Shown here piece by piece: positions 21,411 to 31,684 of a stretch of DNA of 64,000 nt (the first letter of the stretch is position 1; every line of letters begins with the position of its first letter). The position numbers were made by a program, and so were the translations under genes. The DNA comes from Molossus alvarezi (taxonomy: Eukaryota; Chordata; Mammalia; Chiroptera; Molossidae), in assembly GCA_037176705.1 (NCBI GenBank), contig JBAWUJ010000113.1, positions 124,001 to 188,000 of the forward strand, given 5' to 3'. Below the pieces are notes generated by a model, which saw nothing but the letters and a program-made list of their open reading frames with translations, did not search any database and was not told the DNA's origin.

Positions 21411-22274
21411 TATCACAGTGTTACTGAAGGAGGACCCCAGTACTGCTGGCTCTGGACTCAGGGGATGACTCAGCACCATGAGGGGGAGAGTTCCCAGCAC
21501 CATCGGGGGCTTGCCCAGGCTCCTAGCCAGTAAGAGGCAGGCCCCAGTTTTGATCTATAGGGCCTTCCCTCTCCTATAGACAGACTGCATATCGCTCCAC
21601 ACTGGTGGGCACGGCTGTTTCCAGGCCCAGCTGTGTGTGTCCCGAGAAAGCCGAAGTTGGTCATTCCCACCTCGTGCCCCAGGGCCCAGCAGGTGTTGAA
21701 CATATAGCAGGTGCCCCACACATGCGATGGGAAGCCTGAATCCGTGCATGTCTCCAGCGCAGCGGCCTCCTTGGATCTCAGGACCGCGTTCATACACAGC
21801 TCTATGTATCGACAGAATTCCCATCTCAGCCTGCTAAGTGCCTGCCTAATTTTCCAGTCTATTGACAGACTTCATCTCACTTAACTGGCCCCTATTGTGT
21901 AGCCATTGGATGGTTTCTCATCCCCTCTTAAACTAGGGGGAGGTGCCAGGAACACCCAAGCTGTGGGGAGGCGCCTTCTGAAGGAGTCAGTCTCAGAAGA
22001 GCATTTCTGTGCCACTAAAAAGAGCAGCCAGCTGGCTGGAGGCTTGGGGACAGGCCTGAGCCATCCCAGGGCCCAGGAGGCATCACTATGTCTCCAGTCA
22101 TCCTGGAGTCAAGTCCTGAGTCCCTGCTCACCTTTGCTGACCCCTTCAAGGGAAAAGGGACAGAGCTCCCATGTGACCTACCCTCCCCCCCCGTCCCATC
22201 CTGCTCTGACCCCCACTTTCATCTTCTCTGTGTCTTACATATTCCAAACCTTTTGTGAAATAAAGTCCTGGAAT
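21411..22274. other. unique non-coding sequence
   Basis: There is no recognisable gene. Overlapping short frames on both strands between 21,470 and 21,824 have no domain. Confidence 0.4.
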
Positions 22275-22700
22275 TAATGATATCCAACCTGGTGCCCAGC
22301 ACGGCCCAAGGTGCTGGAGATTCGGCCATGAACAAAAGAGACAATGTCCCTGCTCGTGGAGGAGCTGACATTCCAGGGTGGAGGCAGGGACGAGAAACAG
22401 AGAGAAGTCAGGTGGTGATAAGCGCTATAGTAAAGGAGAAGGGGCTGGCCATTTAAATGAGGTGGCCCAGTAAGGCCTCTGAGGAGATGAGCAGAGACCT
22501 GAACAAAGAGTTGGAGTGAACCATATGGACATGTGGAGGAAGAACTTTCCAGCCATGAGGATAGTGAGTACAAAGGTCCTGAGGTGAGAGAAGCTGGCAT
22601 GTTCTGGAAATAGCAAGGATGGTCATGTGGCCAGAGTGGGTGAGTGCAAGTGGCCGCGGGGTGCAGGGCTTCGGAACCTTCCTCACAGCTTTGGCACGTA
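22275..22700 (+). repeat. ancient dispersed repeat, family not assigned
   Basis: 'ttccagggtggaggcaggga', 'gaggaagaactttccagcca', 'tacaaaggtcctgaggtgag' and 'ggccagagtgggtgagtgca' belong to a common old mammalian repeat. Related stretches occur at about 39,770-40,150 and 49,310-49,740 in this window. Confidence 0.5.
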
Positions 22701-22858
22701 TCTGGATGAGATAAAAGGTTTACACAGACTCAGGGCTTGGGCTCGCTTGTTTTAAAAGAAGCTGTGCATAAAGAGAAAACCACAGGGAGGACAGGCAGAA
22801 GCAGATGTAATAATCCAGGCAGGAGACAATGATGGCCTCTACCAGGGTACAGCAATGA

Positions 22859-22904
<46 letters not shown>
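22859..22904. repeat. (CA)n microsatellite
   Basis: About 22 CA units in an almost uninterrupted run. Confidence 0.98.
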
Positions 22905-22906
<2 letters not shown>

Positions 22907-22980
22907 ATCCGTTTTAGATCTAGCATTTCCTGACCTAGAAGGAACTTCAGAATTCATTTCCCAGTCCATCTTATAGACTA

Positions 22981-23611
22981 CAGTAGTTCCCCATTATCCA
23001 CTGTTTCACTTTTAGTAATTTCAGTTACTCATGGTCAACTGCAGTCTGAAAATATTAAATAGAAAATTCCAGAAATAAACAATGTATACGTTTGCACACT
23101 GTTCTGAGTAGTCTGATGAAGTCTCTCACCTTCCCACTCTATCCCACCCAGAACATGAATCATCCCTTTGCCTAGTGTCTCCACACTGTGCATGCCCCCT
23201 GCCTGTAAGTAGCTGTCTCAGTTATCAGATTGACTGTCACAGTGTCACAGTGCTTGTGTTCAAGAACCCTCACAGTAGCCTAAAGCTACATCACAATGCC
23301 TGCATCACTCACCTCCTTCCATCTCCTCGGGGACACATTGTACATCTCACATCATCACAAGGAGGGTGAGTGTGGTACAGGGAGATATTGAGAGAGAGAG
23401 ACCACATTCCCCTTTATTACAGTACGTTGTTATAATTATTCTATTTTATTAGTAGTTATAACCTCTTGCTGTGCCTAATTTATAAATTAAACCTTATTAT
23501 ATGTATGTATAGAAAAATACATAGTATATATAGGAATTGATACAATCCAAGGTTTCAGGCATCCACTGGGGGTCTTGGGAAGTATCCCCCAAAGATAAGG
23601 GGGGACTTCTG
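22981..23611 (+). mobile_element. Tigger-type (Tc1/mariner, pogo-like) DNA transposon, short copy
   Basis: The element starts CAGTAGTTCCCCATTATCC and ends GATAAGGGGGGACTTCTG, near-perfect terminal inverted repeats, and is flanked on both sides by TA, the target duplication of Tc1/mariner transposons. Internal phrases 'gaaaattccagaaataaaca', 'gaatcatccctttgcctagt' and 'gtgcttgtgttcaag' match the non-coding end regions of Tigger elements. At 631 bp it carries no transposase frame, so it is an internally deleted or non-autonomous copy, fossil by its divergence. The strand is arbitrary. Confidence 0.85.
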
Positions 23612-24539
23612 TACAAAACTGAGGTCCAGGGAGGGAAAGCTACCTACCTGGACCACATGCATAGCTGGCATTCCTGACCTGGAGCCCTGTGTCAGCACCT
23701 CCTTCCCAGGATCTTGCCCCAACATCTCTGCCTCTTGGGTGTTTTATTGTGTGTCTCCTCCCCTCTTTGTCCCTCTTTGTTCCCAGCCTCTGTCTTTCTA
23801 TCTCTGAGGTGCCTCAGCATTTATTTTTCCTCCTGTCAGGCCCAATTTTAAGCATTAATTAGTGATGAATTAGCAACGCAAATCTTAGCAGGGTCTCCTG
23901 GTGCCCATGGGCTTTTGGAAGGGACCTTGCAAATCTGATCTTAATACCTCTTGCCTCCTCTGCTGGGGCAATTACTTCTCACATCATTTGTCTGCGGAGG
24001 CTGTGACCACCCCCCACCCTCCCAGCCTGGCTGAGGACAACAAGTTTATCTTTGTCAATTAATTATTGAACAGTTTATTTCGCACTGGGAGGTGATAAGA
24101 GAAGGGAAAGCTGTGTGTTGTGAAATCATCGCTGTAATTACGCCGCAGCAGTGCCCAGCATCACAACGCACAGGTGCCTGGGGGGGCGGGGAGAGGAGAA
24201 AGGGCAGAGGCCCACGGGTGGGCAGGAGTCCTATTCGTGGCCTTTGTATAGCCCCTGGGTCTCTCTAGATTTTGATCAACACTCCCCCATATAGAGCTTT
24301 CAGAGTCCAAGTTCAAATGGGGATGGGGATAGAGGGGATTAAGCAGGGTTGGAACCATGGGTGCATGAGCCATGCTTCTTTATCTGGGGTGATCAGAATG
24401 TGGGATGGCCCAGCCCATCCTTATGAGCCTTCCCATCTGAGGTTAGAAGCCCCACAGCACACACATAATAAAGGATTTTTGAGACTGGAGCAAAAAGCCC
24501 ATACTTTAACTTACTCTAGCAAAAATGGCCCACAAAACT
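23612..24539. other. unique sequence with a possible conserved non-coding block at 23,830-24,165
   Basis: No gene. 23,840-24,165 lacks recognisable repeats and holds several homeodomain-like cores: 'cattaattagtgatgaatta', 'gcaattactt', 'caattaattattg' and 'tgtaattacg', together with 'gtgataagag'. The pattern suggests a developmental enhancer; comparison with other mammals would decide. Confidence 0.4.
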
Positions 24540-25215
24540 CATAACATCTATCCCACACACCCTGCCCATTACCCTCACCTCATCTCCCCTTTGCTCACTC
24601 CACTCCAACCACACCGGTCTCCTTGCTGCTCTTTGCAAACACCAGGCACACCCCACTTCAGAGCCTTTGCATGTGCTATTGCTACTGCTCAGTCTCTTCC
24701 TTCAGAAATCTGCATGGCTCACTCTCATCTTCAGCTGGTCATTACCAAACATCACCTTGCAGTAGGTCCCTTCCTGAGCACCTTAGTTAGAATAGCACCC
24801 ACCCCTACTAGACTTATTGAGGGGATCACTTTGGAAGTTATATAAATGCCTAGCCACTATGCTGTACACCTGAAACTAATATAATATTGAATGTCAACTG
24901 TAATTGAAAAATAAAAAAATAATTTAAAAAAATTGCAATCCACCCACTCCTTGCCCTGACACAAACATTCTGTATCTCTCTTCCTGCTTTATTTTTTCCA
25001 GATCATTTAATCATATTTGACATATGATATGTGTTACTTATTTATTTGCTTTATCTCTCTCCTTAAAGTATAAGCTTCACATGGACTAGGATTTGGGTGC
25101 TTCCTCCCCTCCCCCATCTTATCTGCAGCACTAGTACCCCAGTTCTAGATCAACACTAGCCCGAGCTAATCATTACTGAATGAATAAATGAATGAATAAA
25201 TCAATAAATGAATCA
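24540..25215 (+). repeat. L2 LINE 3' end, split by a later L1 fragment
   Basis: 'ctttgctcactccactccaa', 'ccggtctccttgctgctctt', 'cagagcctttgcatgtgcta' and 'tctgcatggctcactctcat' are L2; the 3' part resumes at about 24,935 ('ctgctttattttttccagat', 'aaagtataagcttcacatgg') and ends in a (TGAA)n tail at 25,172-25,220. An L1MA 3' end sits in the middle. Confidence 0.7.
24788..24932 (+). mobile_element. L1MA-type 3' terminal fragment nested in L2
   Basis: 'gggatcactttggaagttat', 'actatgctgtacacctgaaa', 'aatataatattgaatgtcaa' and an A-rich tail are the 3' end of an L1MA element. The same family, reversed, forms 19,440-19,729. Its position inside L2 shows that it inserted later. Confidence 0.75.
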
Positions 25216-26724
25216 ATGAGTGAGTGTTTGTGTGGGATGGGGTCTGGATATACAAAAGACAGGGGTGGGTTCCTTTCCCGGAACAGGCTGGCAAGGTCCA
25301 CTGTAGCACCAGGAATTTAGGGAGATTCTTGATGGAGATGGGAACCCGGCCAGGGAGAAAAACTGTGGGCAAAGGCATTTGAAAAGCAAGTGTTCCAGCT
25401 GATTTCATGTCTGTGCATGCCTGGAGGCTGGCATACTGCGCTGCCCCGCCATAGGTCACACACAGATTGGTCCCTACCTCCCTCCGAACTCTCCCCAGGG
25501 TGAGGACAGGAACACGAGAAGCTTCAGACACTTTGATGAACTCCCTAGCAAGAGTCACCTCACCTGTGTCTCCTCTCCCATGGCTGCGCCGGTGGGTAGT
25601 GTGCTGGGGTCTGGGGTTAGGGGCATCTCCACAAGGTGTGGGGGGCTTGAAAGGTGAGGGGGTGTGGAGGAGCACAGTGATACCAGGACTAGGCTCGGCC
25701 CACCCAGAGGAGGTAGATGGGGCTCAGTGGAGAGGTAACAGGGTGGGTGGTGGGCGAGAAGAGCCAAGGGAGCTGGAGCTCAGCGGAGGGCCCCCGGAGC
25801 TGACAGGTCAGGCCTGGGATGGAGGGGGCGCCTCTTCCAGGACCCTCTTGCCCTACAGCTCCCCTCCTCTCCAAGGAGCCATGCTGCTCTCCCCCGGAAA
25901 CAAAGGTGGTGATTTTTTAGAGCCAGTTTTCCCCCAAATCTCTGGAGATGCCAGAGCTGCTGTTTCCATGGGAACCTTTCCCCACCAACCTGGGAAGGAG
26001 GATCTGGGCAGTCCCCACCACACCCACACTGTCCCTGCTCCAGCCCGCAGGGGGCCCCAAGTTGAAAATTATTTCCATTCCCCAGATTTTCCCAGCAGGG
26101 GCTTTGCTTCTTTGCTGAGGGGGAGGCAGCTGGTTTTGTCTCCGTCCTCAGGCATAAAGGGGAGGAGGAAAGACCCAGGGAAGAGAGAAATGAGCTGCTG
26201 GGGTGCATGGCTTCTAGGGCAAGCTCTATCTGCAGGCATCACCCCCTCTTCGAGTGACGAGCTAGGGCACCAGTCCTCAGGGAAGGGCCTGCTGACAGCA
26301 TCTTTCCTTCCCAGGAAATCCCAAAAGATCCCATTTCTCTCTGGCCCTGTACATCTCGGGGAGTTGCCTTCCCCAGACCCCAGGCCCCAGGCCCACCTGA
26401 ATTCACCAGGGGTCACACTGAAAACTGTAAAAAACATAAAAGCTCTGTCCAACTCAAGTCAGGAAGGAAGTCCTTGGAAGGCCACATCATAGATCCTTGA
26501 ATTGATGAGACAGCTGGAGAAGCAGACTTGGAAAACCGGCCAGAAGCAAGATAGGCTGGTGGGGGAACAGTGAGAGTTACCCAGAGACAGCCAAGCCAGG
26601 GCAGGGACCATGAGTGGACTCCAGCATGTCTGAACACTGGCATGTTGTGACAATTTTAATGATCCCCACTTCTCTATGTTGCTCCCTCCAGGTCAAGATC
26701 CTGGGCAAAGGGATAGGATAGGGG
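25216..26724. other. GC-rich unique region, no recognised gene
   Basis: Apart from the long open frame listed separately, nothing is recognised. Long frames also run on the opposite strand at 25,780-26,208 and 26,069-26,452, so the lack of stops reflects base composition at least in part. Confidence 0.4.
25467..26492 (+). CDS. unrecognised 341-codon open frame, doubtful gene
   Basis: This is the longest open frame in the window. Its product would be rich in Gly, Ser, Pro and Arg, with no signal peptide, membrane span, zinc-binding pattern or other motif that I recognise. The start at 25,467 is simply the first ATG. No Kozak argument, splice context or polyadenylation signal separates it from chance. 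The region is GC-rich and free of recognised repeats, and the minus strand is also partly open, which favours a composition effect. It could be part of a long non-coding transcript or a terminal exon. I list it so that it can be tested, not as a confirmed gene. Confidence 0.12.
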   Translation: MVPTSLRTLPRVRTGTREASDTLMNSLARVTSPVSPLPWLRRWVVCWGLGLGASPQGVGGLKGEGVWRSTVIPGLGSAHPEEVDGAQWRGNRVGGGREEPRELELSGGPPELTGQAWDGGGASSRTLLPYSSPPLQGAMLLSPGNKGGDFLEPVFPQISGDARAAVSMGTFPHQPGKEDLGSPHHTHTVPAPARRGPQVENYFHSPDFPSRGFASLLRGRQLVLSPSSGIKGRRKDPGKREMSCWGAWLLGQALSAGITPSSSDELGHQSSGKGLLTASFLPRKSQKIPFLSGPVHLGELPSPDPRPQAHLNSPGVTLKTVKNIKALSNSSQEGSPWKATS

Positions 26725-26840
26725 AGTGTTTGATGGAACTGTTCAATGTCCTGATTGTGGTCACATGAATCTACGAGTGTTAAAATTCATAGACCTGTAT
26801 AGCAAAAAAAGTAAATCAATTTTACTCAGCCTGGTATCAG
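26725..26840 (+). repeat. old L1 3' end fragment
   Basis: 'aatgtcctgattgtggtcac' and 'gttaaaattcatagacctgt' match the 3' terminal region of old mammalian L1 (compare 35,500-35,620 in this window). Confidence 0.6.
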
Positions 26841-27262
26841 GCATGTCTGTCTGTGATTCTTTCCCCCTGGCTGGCACACCCTTCCCTTCCCCTGGTGGCT
26901 CGGCAGTGACAATGGGAGCCTGGCCAGCAGGGGCATGGCAGTGCACCAGCCCTGGGCAGCCACGGGCAGCCAGCCTGGGTGCAGGAGAGAGGAGATACCA
27001 GCAAGTATGGAAGACTGTGTGTGGGGAGCCCTGTCCTAGAGACAGGGCCAGGACTTTCCCAGGACCCCCGGAAGAGGGGAGGCAATGCCAGTCATGTCCT
27101 AAGGTACCTGGGATGGGCCAATGCTTCCTGTCTCTTTCTTAGTTCTTTCCCAGCCTCCTGTCCAGGGAGACATGGAGGCTGGGGCTGGAGTGAGGGGGGG
27201 CATGCAGGAGTTTCTTGGTCTGTGAAGAGAGATATGAAGGGGTGGGGGCATTAGCATTCTTG
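26841..27262. other. unique sequence, nothing recognised
   Basis: A GC-rich stretch between two repeats; no domain-bearing frame. Confidence 0.35.
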
Positions 27263-27706
27263 TTGCAACTGTAACAAATTACCACAGCCTCAGAGGCTTA
27301 AGACAACATATATTTATTTTCTTACATTTCTGGAGGTCAAGAGTCTAAAGGGGTTAAAAATCAAGGTGTCAGCAGGGCTTCCTTCTTCTGGAGGCTCAGG
27401 GGAGACTCCATTCCTTACCTGCTGCAGCTTCCAGAGCCTGCCGGCATTCCTTGGCTTGTGGACACATCCCTCTAGCCTCTGCTGCCACCACCACGTCCCT
27501 GCCTCTCTTATGTCTCTCTTTCTTCATAAGAACCCTAGCGATGACATTTGGTCCACCTGGATAACCCAAGGTGATCTCTTGACCTCAAGGTCCTTCCTTA
27601 ATATAATCACATTTGCAGAATTCCTTTTGCCAAATAGGTACCATTTACAGGTTCCAGAAATTAGGACATGGACATCTTTGGGGGACCCTAATTCAGCCCA
27701 CCACAG
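27263..27706 (-). mobile_element. MLT1-like (MaLR) LTR
   Basis: On the minus strand it begins TGTGGTGGGCTGAATTAGGG ('gggtcccccaaagatgtcca' follows) and ends in a region with 'aaaataaatatatgttgtct', 'taagcctctgaggctgtggt' and 'aatttgttacag'. This start and this polyadenylation-like end are typical of MaLR LTRs. Length about 440 bp. No internal region is adjacent, so it is a solo LTR, diverged and ancient. Confidence 0.7.
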
Positions 27707-27829
27707 GGCTGCACAGAGGGTGTCCTTCTGTAGGCACTGGACTGTGAGGCCCTCAAAGAAGCCTGTCTTTTCGGGCCCTTGTCCCTGCCCTGTGGAATTT
27801 GGCAGGATCACGAGATCGCTTTGCTTCTG

Positions 27830-28035
27830 GAGCTGCAAGACTCATCCTGGCTCTGCTTCTTCCTAGTGGTGATCAGGGCAAGTCACTTGACCTCTCTGTG
27901 CCTCAGTGTTTTTGTCTGTAAGATGGAGATAATAACAGTACCTAACCTCAAAAGTTTTGGTGAGGATTTGATGCAGTAATCCATAAAAAGTGCACAGGAC
28001 CTTGCCTGGCATGTTAATAAGTGTCGTGGTCAGGA
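27830..28035 (+). repeat. MIR SINE
   Basis: 'catcctggctctgcttcttc', 'gggcaagtcacttgacctct', 'gtctgtaagatggagataat' and 'ggaccttgcctggcatgtta' are MIR plus-strand phrases in order. Confidence 0.8.
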
Positions 28036-28559
28036 TGTACAGTGCCCAGCACCGGGGAGCAGTCAGCTGCCATCATTATGATTATGATTCCATTGTCGGG
28101 CTTCCAGTGGCCCAGCCCTGTGATAGCTAATGAAGGGGAAGAAACACTGCTGGTCCTCGAGGAATTCACATGCTAATCAGGACCACAAAGGCTTGTAGAA
28201 ATAGAACTTTATTCTAGTAGCACAATGTTTAAAAATTATCTCACAAATGTTTGTGTTATTAAAGTTTCTTCATTATCCATCTGTGATAGTCATTAGTGCA
28301 ATTAGTCAGGTTTTTCCAGCTCTCCATCTTCCGGGCACGTGGTTGAGTTATACTGTCAGGACTCAGTGAGAGTGAGTAGGTGGGTGAGTGAGTGAATGTG
28401 TGGGGCCTGGGATTGATCCTAGCCAAGGAGTTGTGAGCAGAAACAGGAGGGTCGCTTACTTCCAGGCCTGAGCATGTCATTTCGGGTGCAAGGCCATCCA
28501 GAGTTCTCTCTCCCGCTGGCACAGCTCCTCTTCCAGCCTGATGCCCCAAGAGAGCACAG
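28036..28559. other. unique sequence, nothing recognised
   Basis: Contains a short GTGA-rich stretch near 28,365-28,405. No gene evidence. Confidence 0.35.
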
Positions 28560-28685
28560 GGAGCAGAGCTCCCTGCCCACCATGATGGGCATGAAGAACA
28601 AGTGAGAATTAAATCTGACTGTTTTAAGCCCTTGCGATTTGGGGGGTCCTTGTCACCTCAGTATAACCTAACTTCTACTGACTAA
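28560..28685 (+). repeat. possible old LTR 3' end
   Basis: 'gttttaagcccttgcgattt', 'ggggggtccttgtcacctca' and 'taacctaacttctactgact' resemble the terminal part of old mammalian LTR-type repeats. Family not assigned. Confidence 0.35.
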
Positions 28686-28864
28686 TTTAGCAACTGAAGT
28701 GTTTTACAGGGAAAATATCCAATCAGCATCATCACAATATTATGGATGATTGCCCACTCAGTCATGGTCTCTCCACCAACATATTTCTTACATAGTAAAC
28801 CATAAAGGATATCCACTATATTTTCTACTTTTCCCCTTAGTATGTTTTCCTCATGTTTATTCAT

Positions 28865-29280
28865 CAGTGAGAATATAGTTTGGCTACTAATGATGGAAAA
28901 CCCAAATTAACAGTGACTTAAATGCCCATGCTTACTTCAATCTCACAAGTAAAACTCTAGAGATAGGAGGTTCGAGCTGGTATGGTGACTTGATGATCAT
29001 GAGGAATCCAGGCTCTTTCTTTCCTCTTACTCTGACATTCTCAACAGATGGCTTCCCCCATGGGTTCAGATGGCTGCAGAAGCTCAAACCATCATGTCTG
29101 CATTCCATCCTAAAGGAAGGAGGAGGGCAGGGAGGGGTGGGGGAGAGATCCCTCTCTGTAATTACACGGTCCATATGACTGTCCTGTTTATATCCACTGG
29201 CCAGAACTTGGTCACAAGGCCACATCTAGAAGCAAGGGAGGTTGGGAAAGGAAATCTTTATTCTGGGCAGCCATGTATCC
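28865..29280. repeat. ancient interspersed repeat, family not assigned
   Basis: 'gatggaaaacccaaattaac', 'caagtaaaactctagagata', 'ccactggccagaacttggtc' and 'acaaggccacatctagaagc' follow the layout of a common old mammalian repeat that I cannot name. A related piece may be at 47,480-47,790. Confidence 0.4.
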
Positions 29281-29815
29281 TGCTAGCTTTTCTAAGGCGG
29301 AAAGAAAGATGGTCCCAGGGAAGCCTCGGGCAGCCCTGCCTCAGTATAGGATGGTATTCCTTCACATACAAGTCTCATGGTTTAATGACCGGCTTGGACC
29401 TTCTCTAATTTTTTCACATTCCCTATCAGTGCAAATTGCTTTTCTCCGTTTGTGTTATTTCCTTGAGATTTATTTCCCAGTGTGTGATAACCTGCCAGGT
29501 TGACGGGTGTGACTAGAACATTCTCTCCGGCAGCAGCTGCCATTACATTTTGTGGCACTGGGCCCCCAAACATCAGCCGGAACCACTGAGCTGTGGGGAT
29601 TTATGAGCCAGCATTCCTGTTTCCTCCCAGCCCGCCAGCACCAGCTGTGCCCTTTGAATTCATTTTTACTGAGTTAGTAAAGATAGTTTAAGGATGTTTT
29701 CATTTTCATGTCATTCACGAATTAGCAGCCAGCTGACGTTTGGGCCTGGGCTGGTTTACAATTCACATGTTCACAAATAGCAACTGTAGTTTTTTTCATT
29801 CAACTTCAAGGGAAA
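29281..29815. other. unique sequence; possible conserved block 29,640-29,790
   Basis: 'ttactgagttagtaaagata', 'cattcacgaattagcagcca' and 'gctgacgtttggg' stand out as non-repeat, AT-rich sequence. Regulatory function is only a guess. Confidence 0.3.
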
Positions 29816-29819
29816 TTTG

Positions 29820-29930
29820 AAAGCCCATTTTAGAGCTGAGTAGACTGAGGCCCTAAGGCTAAAGTCACATGCCAGTTATGGCAGAGCGAGGACTGGACCC
29901 CAGTTCTGACTATTAGCCCTGTGCCCCTTT
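29820..29930 (-). repeat. MIR fragment
   Basis: 'cccattttagagctgagtag' with 'actgaggccctaaggctaaa' and 'gagcgaggactggaccccag' is MIR on the minus strand. Confidence 0.7.
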
Positions 29931-30029
29931 AAAAAGCACTTGTCTAAACAATGAAGCGGGACTGTGGCGGATGATGAGGTACAGTGGGAAAACCCTGAGT
30001 GGGGGAATTGTGGGTCTACCTAGATGAAG

Positions 30030-30160
30030 TTTATCTGAATAATTAACTCCCATGGCTTTGTGCATGCTGCTTCCTCTCTCTGGGCCTCAGTTTCCCCATA
30101 AGCAGAATAGGTGTCGGGGAGGAAATCACCTCTAAGGCCTAGAAAGTGCAATAATTAATG
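30030..30160 (+). repeat. MIR fragment
   Basis: 'ctgcttcctctctctgggcc', 'tcagtttccccataagcaga' and 'ggcctagaaagtgcaataat' are MIR plus-strand phrases. Confidence 0.65.
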
Positions 30161-30714
30161 CTGGCAGTTTAGGAGGGTGGGGTGGGGGAGGGGAGCACTG
30201 ACTCCTGGGGGTGTGGGGGAGTTGGAGGGGCCTCAGGAGAGAGGAGCTGGAGCCAGTCTGGTCTGCCCATCCATGCACTGCACTGTCCCTGTGATTGTCT
30301 CAAGACTTGAGACTTGAGTCTGAGCCGGGTGTAGACATGCACAAGTCGACTTTGGATGCACAGGTGAAAACTGAGTGTTGGGACTTGAGGTGGCCACTCT
30401 TTCCTTCGCCCCATGGAGATGAGGCAGAGGCTGGGGGTGGAGTCCAGGGCACAGGAAGGGAAACACAAACAAGCCTGTTACCAGAGGGTCTGGTGTGAGC
30501 TGAAGGCTGGGACCCTGGCTTGGTGCCCAGCTCCAGCCCTTGCTGATGTTCTCACAGGACAAGATGTTCCCCAAATGCTCCAAGTCACTGAGGTTGGTGG
30601 CCTTGGAAAGATGGCACTGTGAAGTCAGTGGGTGTCCATGAAACCCCAGCCTCCCTGGCCAGATTCTGTACACCACAATCTGGTTGACAGGGCCTCCCAT
30701 GTGACTGATTTTAT
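30161..30714. other. unique sequence, nothing recognised
   Basis: A frame of 183 codons lies on the minus strand (30,233-30,784) and shorter ones on the plus strand. None shows a domain, and part of the longest overlaps a MIR fragment. Confidence 0.4.
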
Positions 30715-30800
30715 TTAATCTACTGCCCTGTAGGGTGAGTGGTAAGTCTAAGGAAACTGAGGTGAGGGGGCTAAGTGACCTCACTTAGTGTGAAGGAGCT
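30715..30800 (-). repeat. MIR fragment
   Basis: 'taaggaaactgaggtgaggg' and 'ggctaagtgacctcacttag' form a diverged MIR minus-strand core. Confidence 0.5.
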
Positions 30801-31009
30801 ACGCCTGGCCCTCTCAAATCTGAGCACCCCTTTCATCACATGCCTGAGGCTGTGTGAATAGCAAACTTTGTACAAACACGTGAAAGGGATGGGACAGGTA
30901 AGGGGGTGCATGAGAGCTGGGGCAGGAGCACAGAGAGAACAGAAAGGCCACGACCAAAAACACAGGTGGACCAGAGCTCTGATGGAAATGCCAACTGAGG
31001 AAACGCTAT

Positions 31010-31275
31010 GTGTGCGTTTAGGTGAATGTGTACAGGAGTGAGTGTGTGAGTGTGTGTGTACTGTGTGAATATGTGTGTTGATGTATGTGAGGATGTGTGC
31101 ATGTGTGTGCATGAATGAGTGTGTACTGTGTATGTATGATGATATGTGTATTGTGACTGTGTGCATGAATGAGTGTGTACTGTGTGAATATGTATGATGA
31201 TGTGTGTGCATATCAGTACGGGGATGTGAGTGTGAGCGGGAGTGTGAATGTGTGTATGGGTGAGTGTGTTTTGCT
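31010..31275. repeat. degenerate TG-rich tract
   Basis: Long interrupted runs of TG with recurring 'gcatgaatgagtgtgtactg' (31,110 and 31,163) and 'atgatgatgtgtg'-like units. A microsatellite decayed into a loose minisatellite of about 53 bp for part of its length. Confidence 0.85.
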
Positions 31276-31684
31276 GTGCAGGGTCCTAAGAGTAGACTGG
31301 GTAGAGGTTAAGCCTAAGGGGTGAGAGAACCGGGGCTTGTGGCTTTGACTTTAGCAAGGGGTGGGGATGGGTGCCACGTAAGGGGTGGCAGGGTGGAGAG
31401 GAGCTTCTGTGGAGCCAAAGAGTCTCAGACACCAGCTGGGATTTAAAGAGGCCAGTTCTGACCTGACTCCTGGAGGCCAGGTCAGCAGTCAGCCAGAGGA
31501 GGGGAGAGGCTCTGAGCTGCGGGGTATCACTTCCTGCCCCCTGCTTTCCTTTCACCTTCTGGCCTCCTGCACCCCTCCTCTCATCTCCCTACCATTTCTG
31601 GCTGGGCTTGGTTCTATGATGCCTCTCTCCACTCTCTCTGTGCTCACTCCTTCAGTGTTCCCGGTCTCCTGCTAGAAATGCTGT
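31276..31684. other. unique sequence, nothing recognised
   Basis: No repeat or exon that I can support. Confidence 0.35.

Noticed and set aside
30233..30784. 183-codon minus-strand frame
   Set aside because: It partly overlaps a MIR fragment, has no recognisable domain, and several overlapping plus-strand frames exist.
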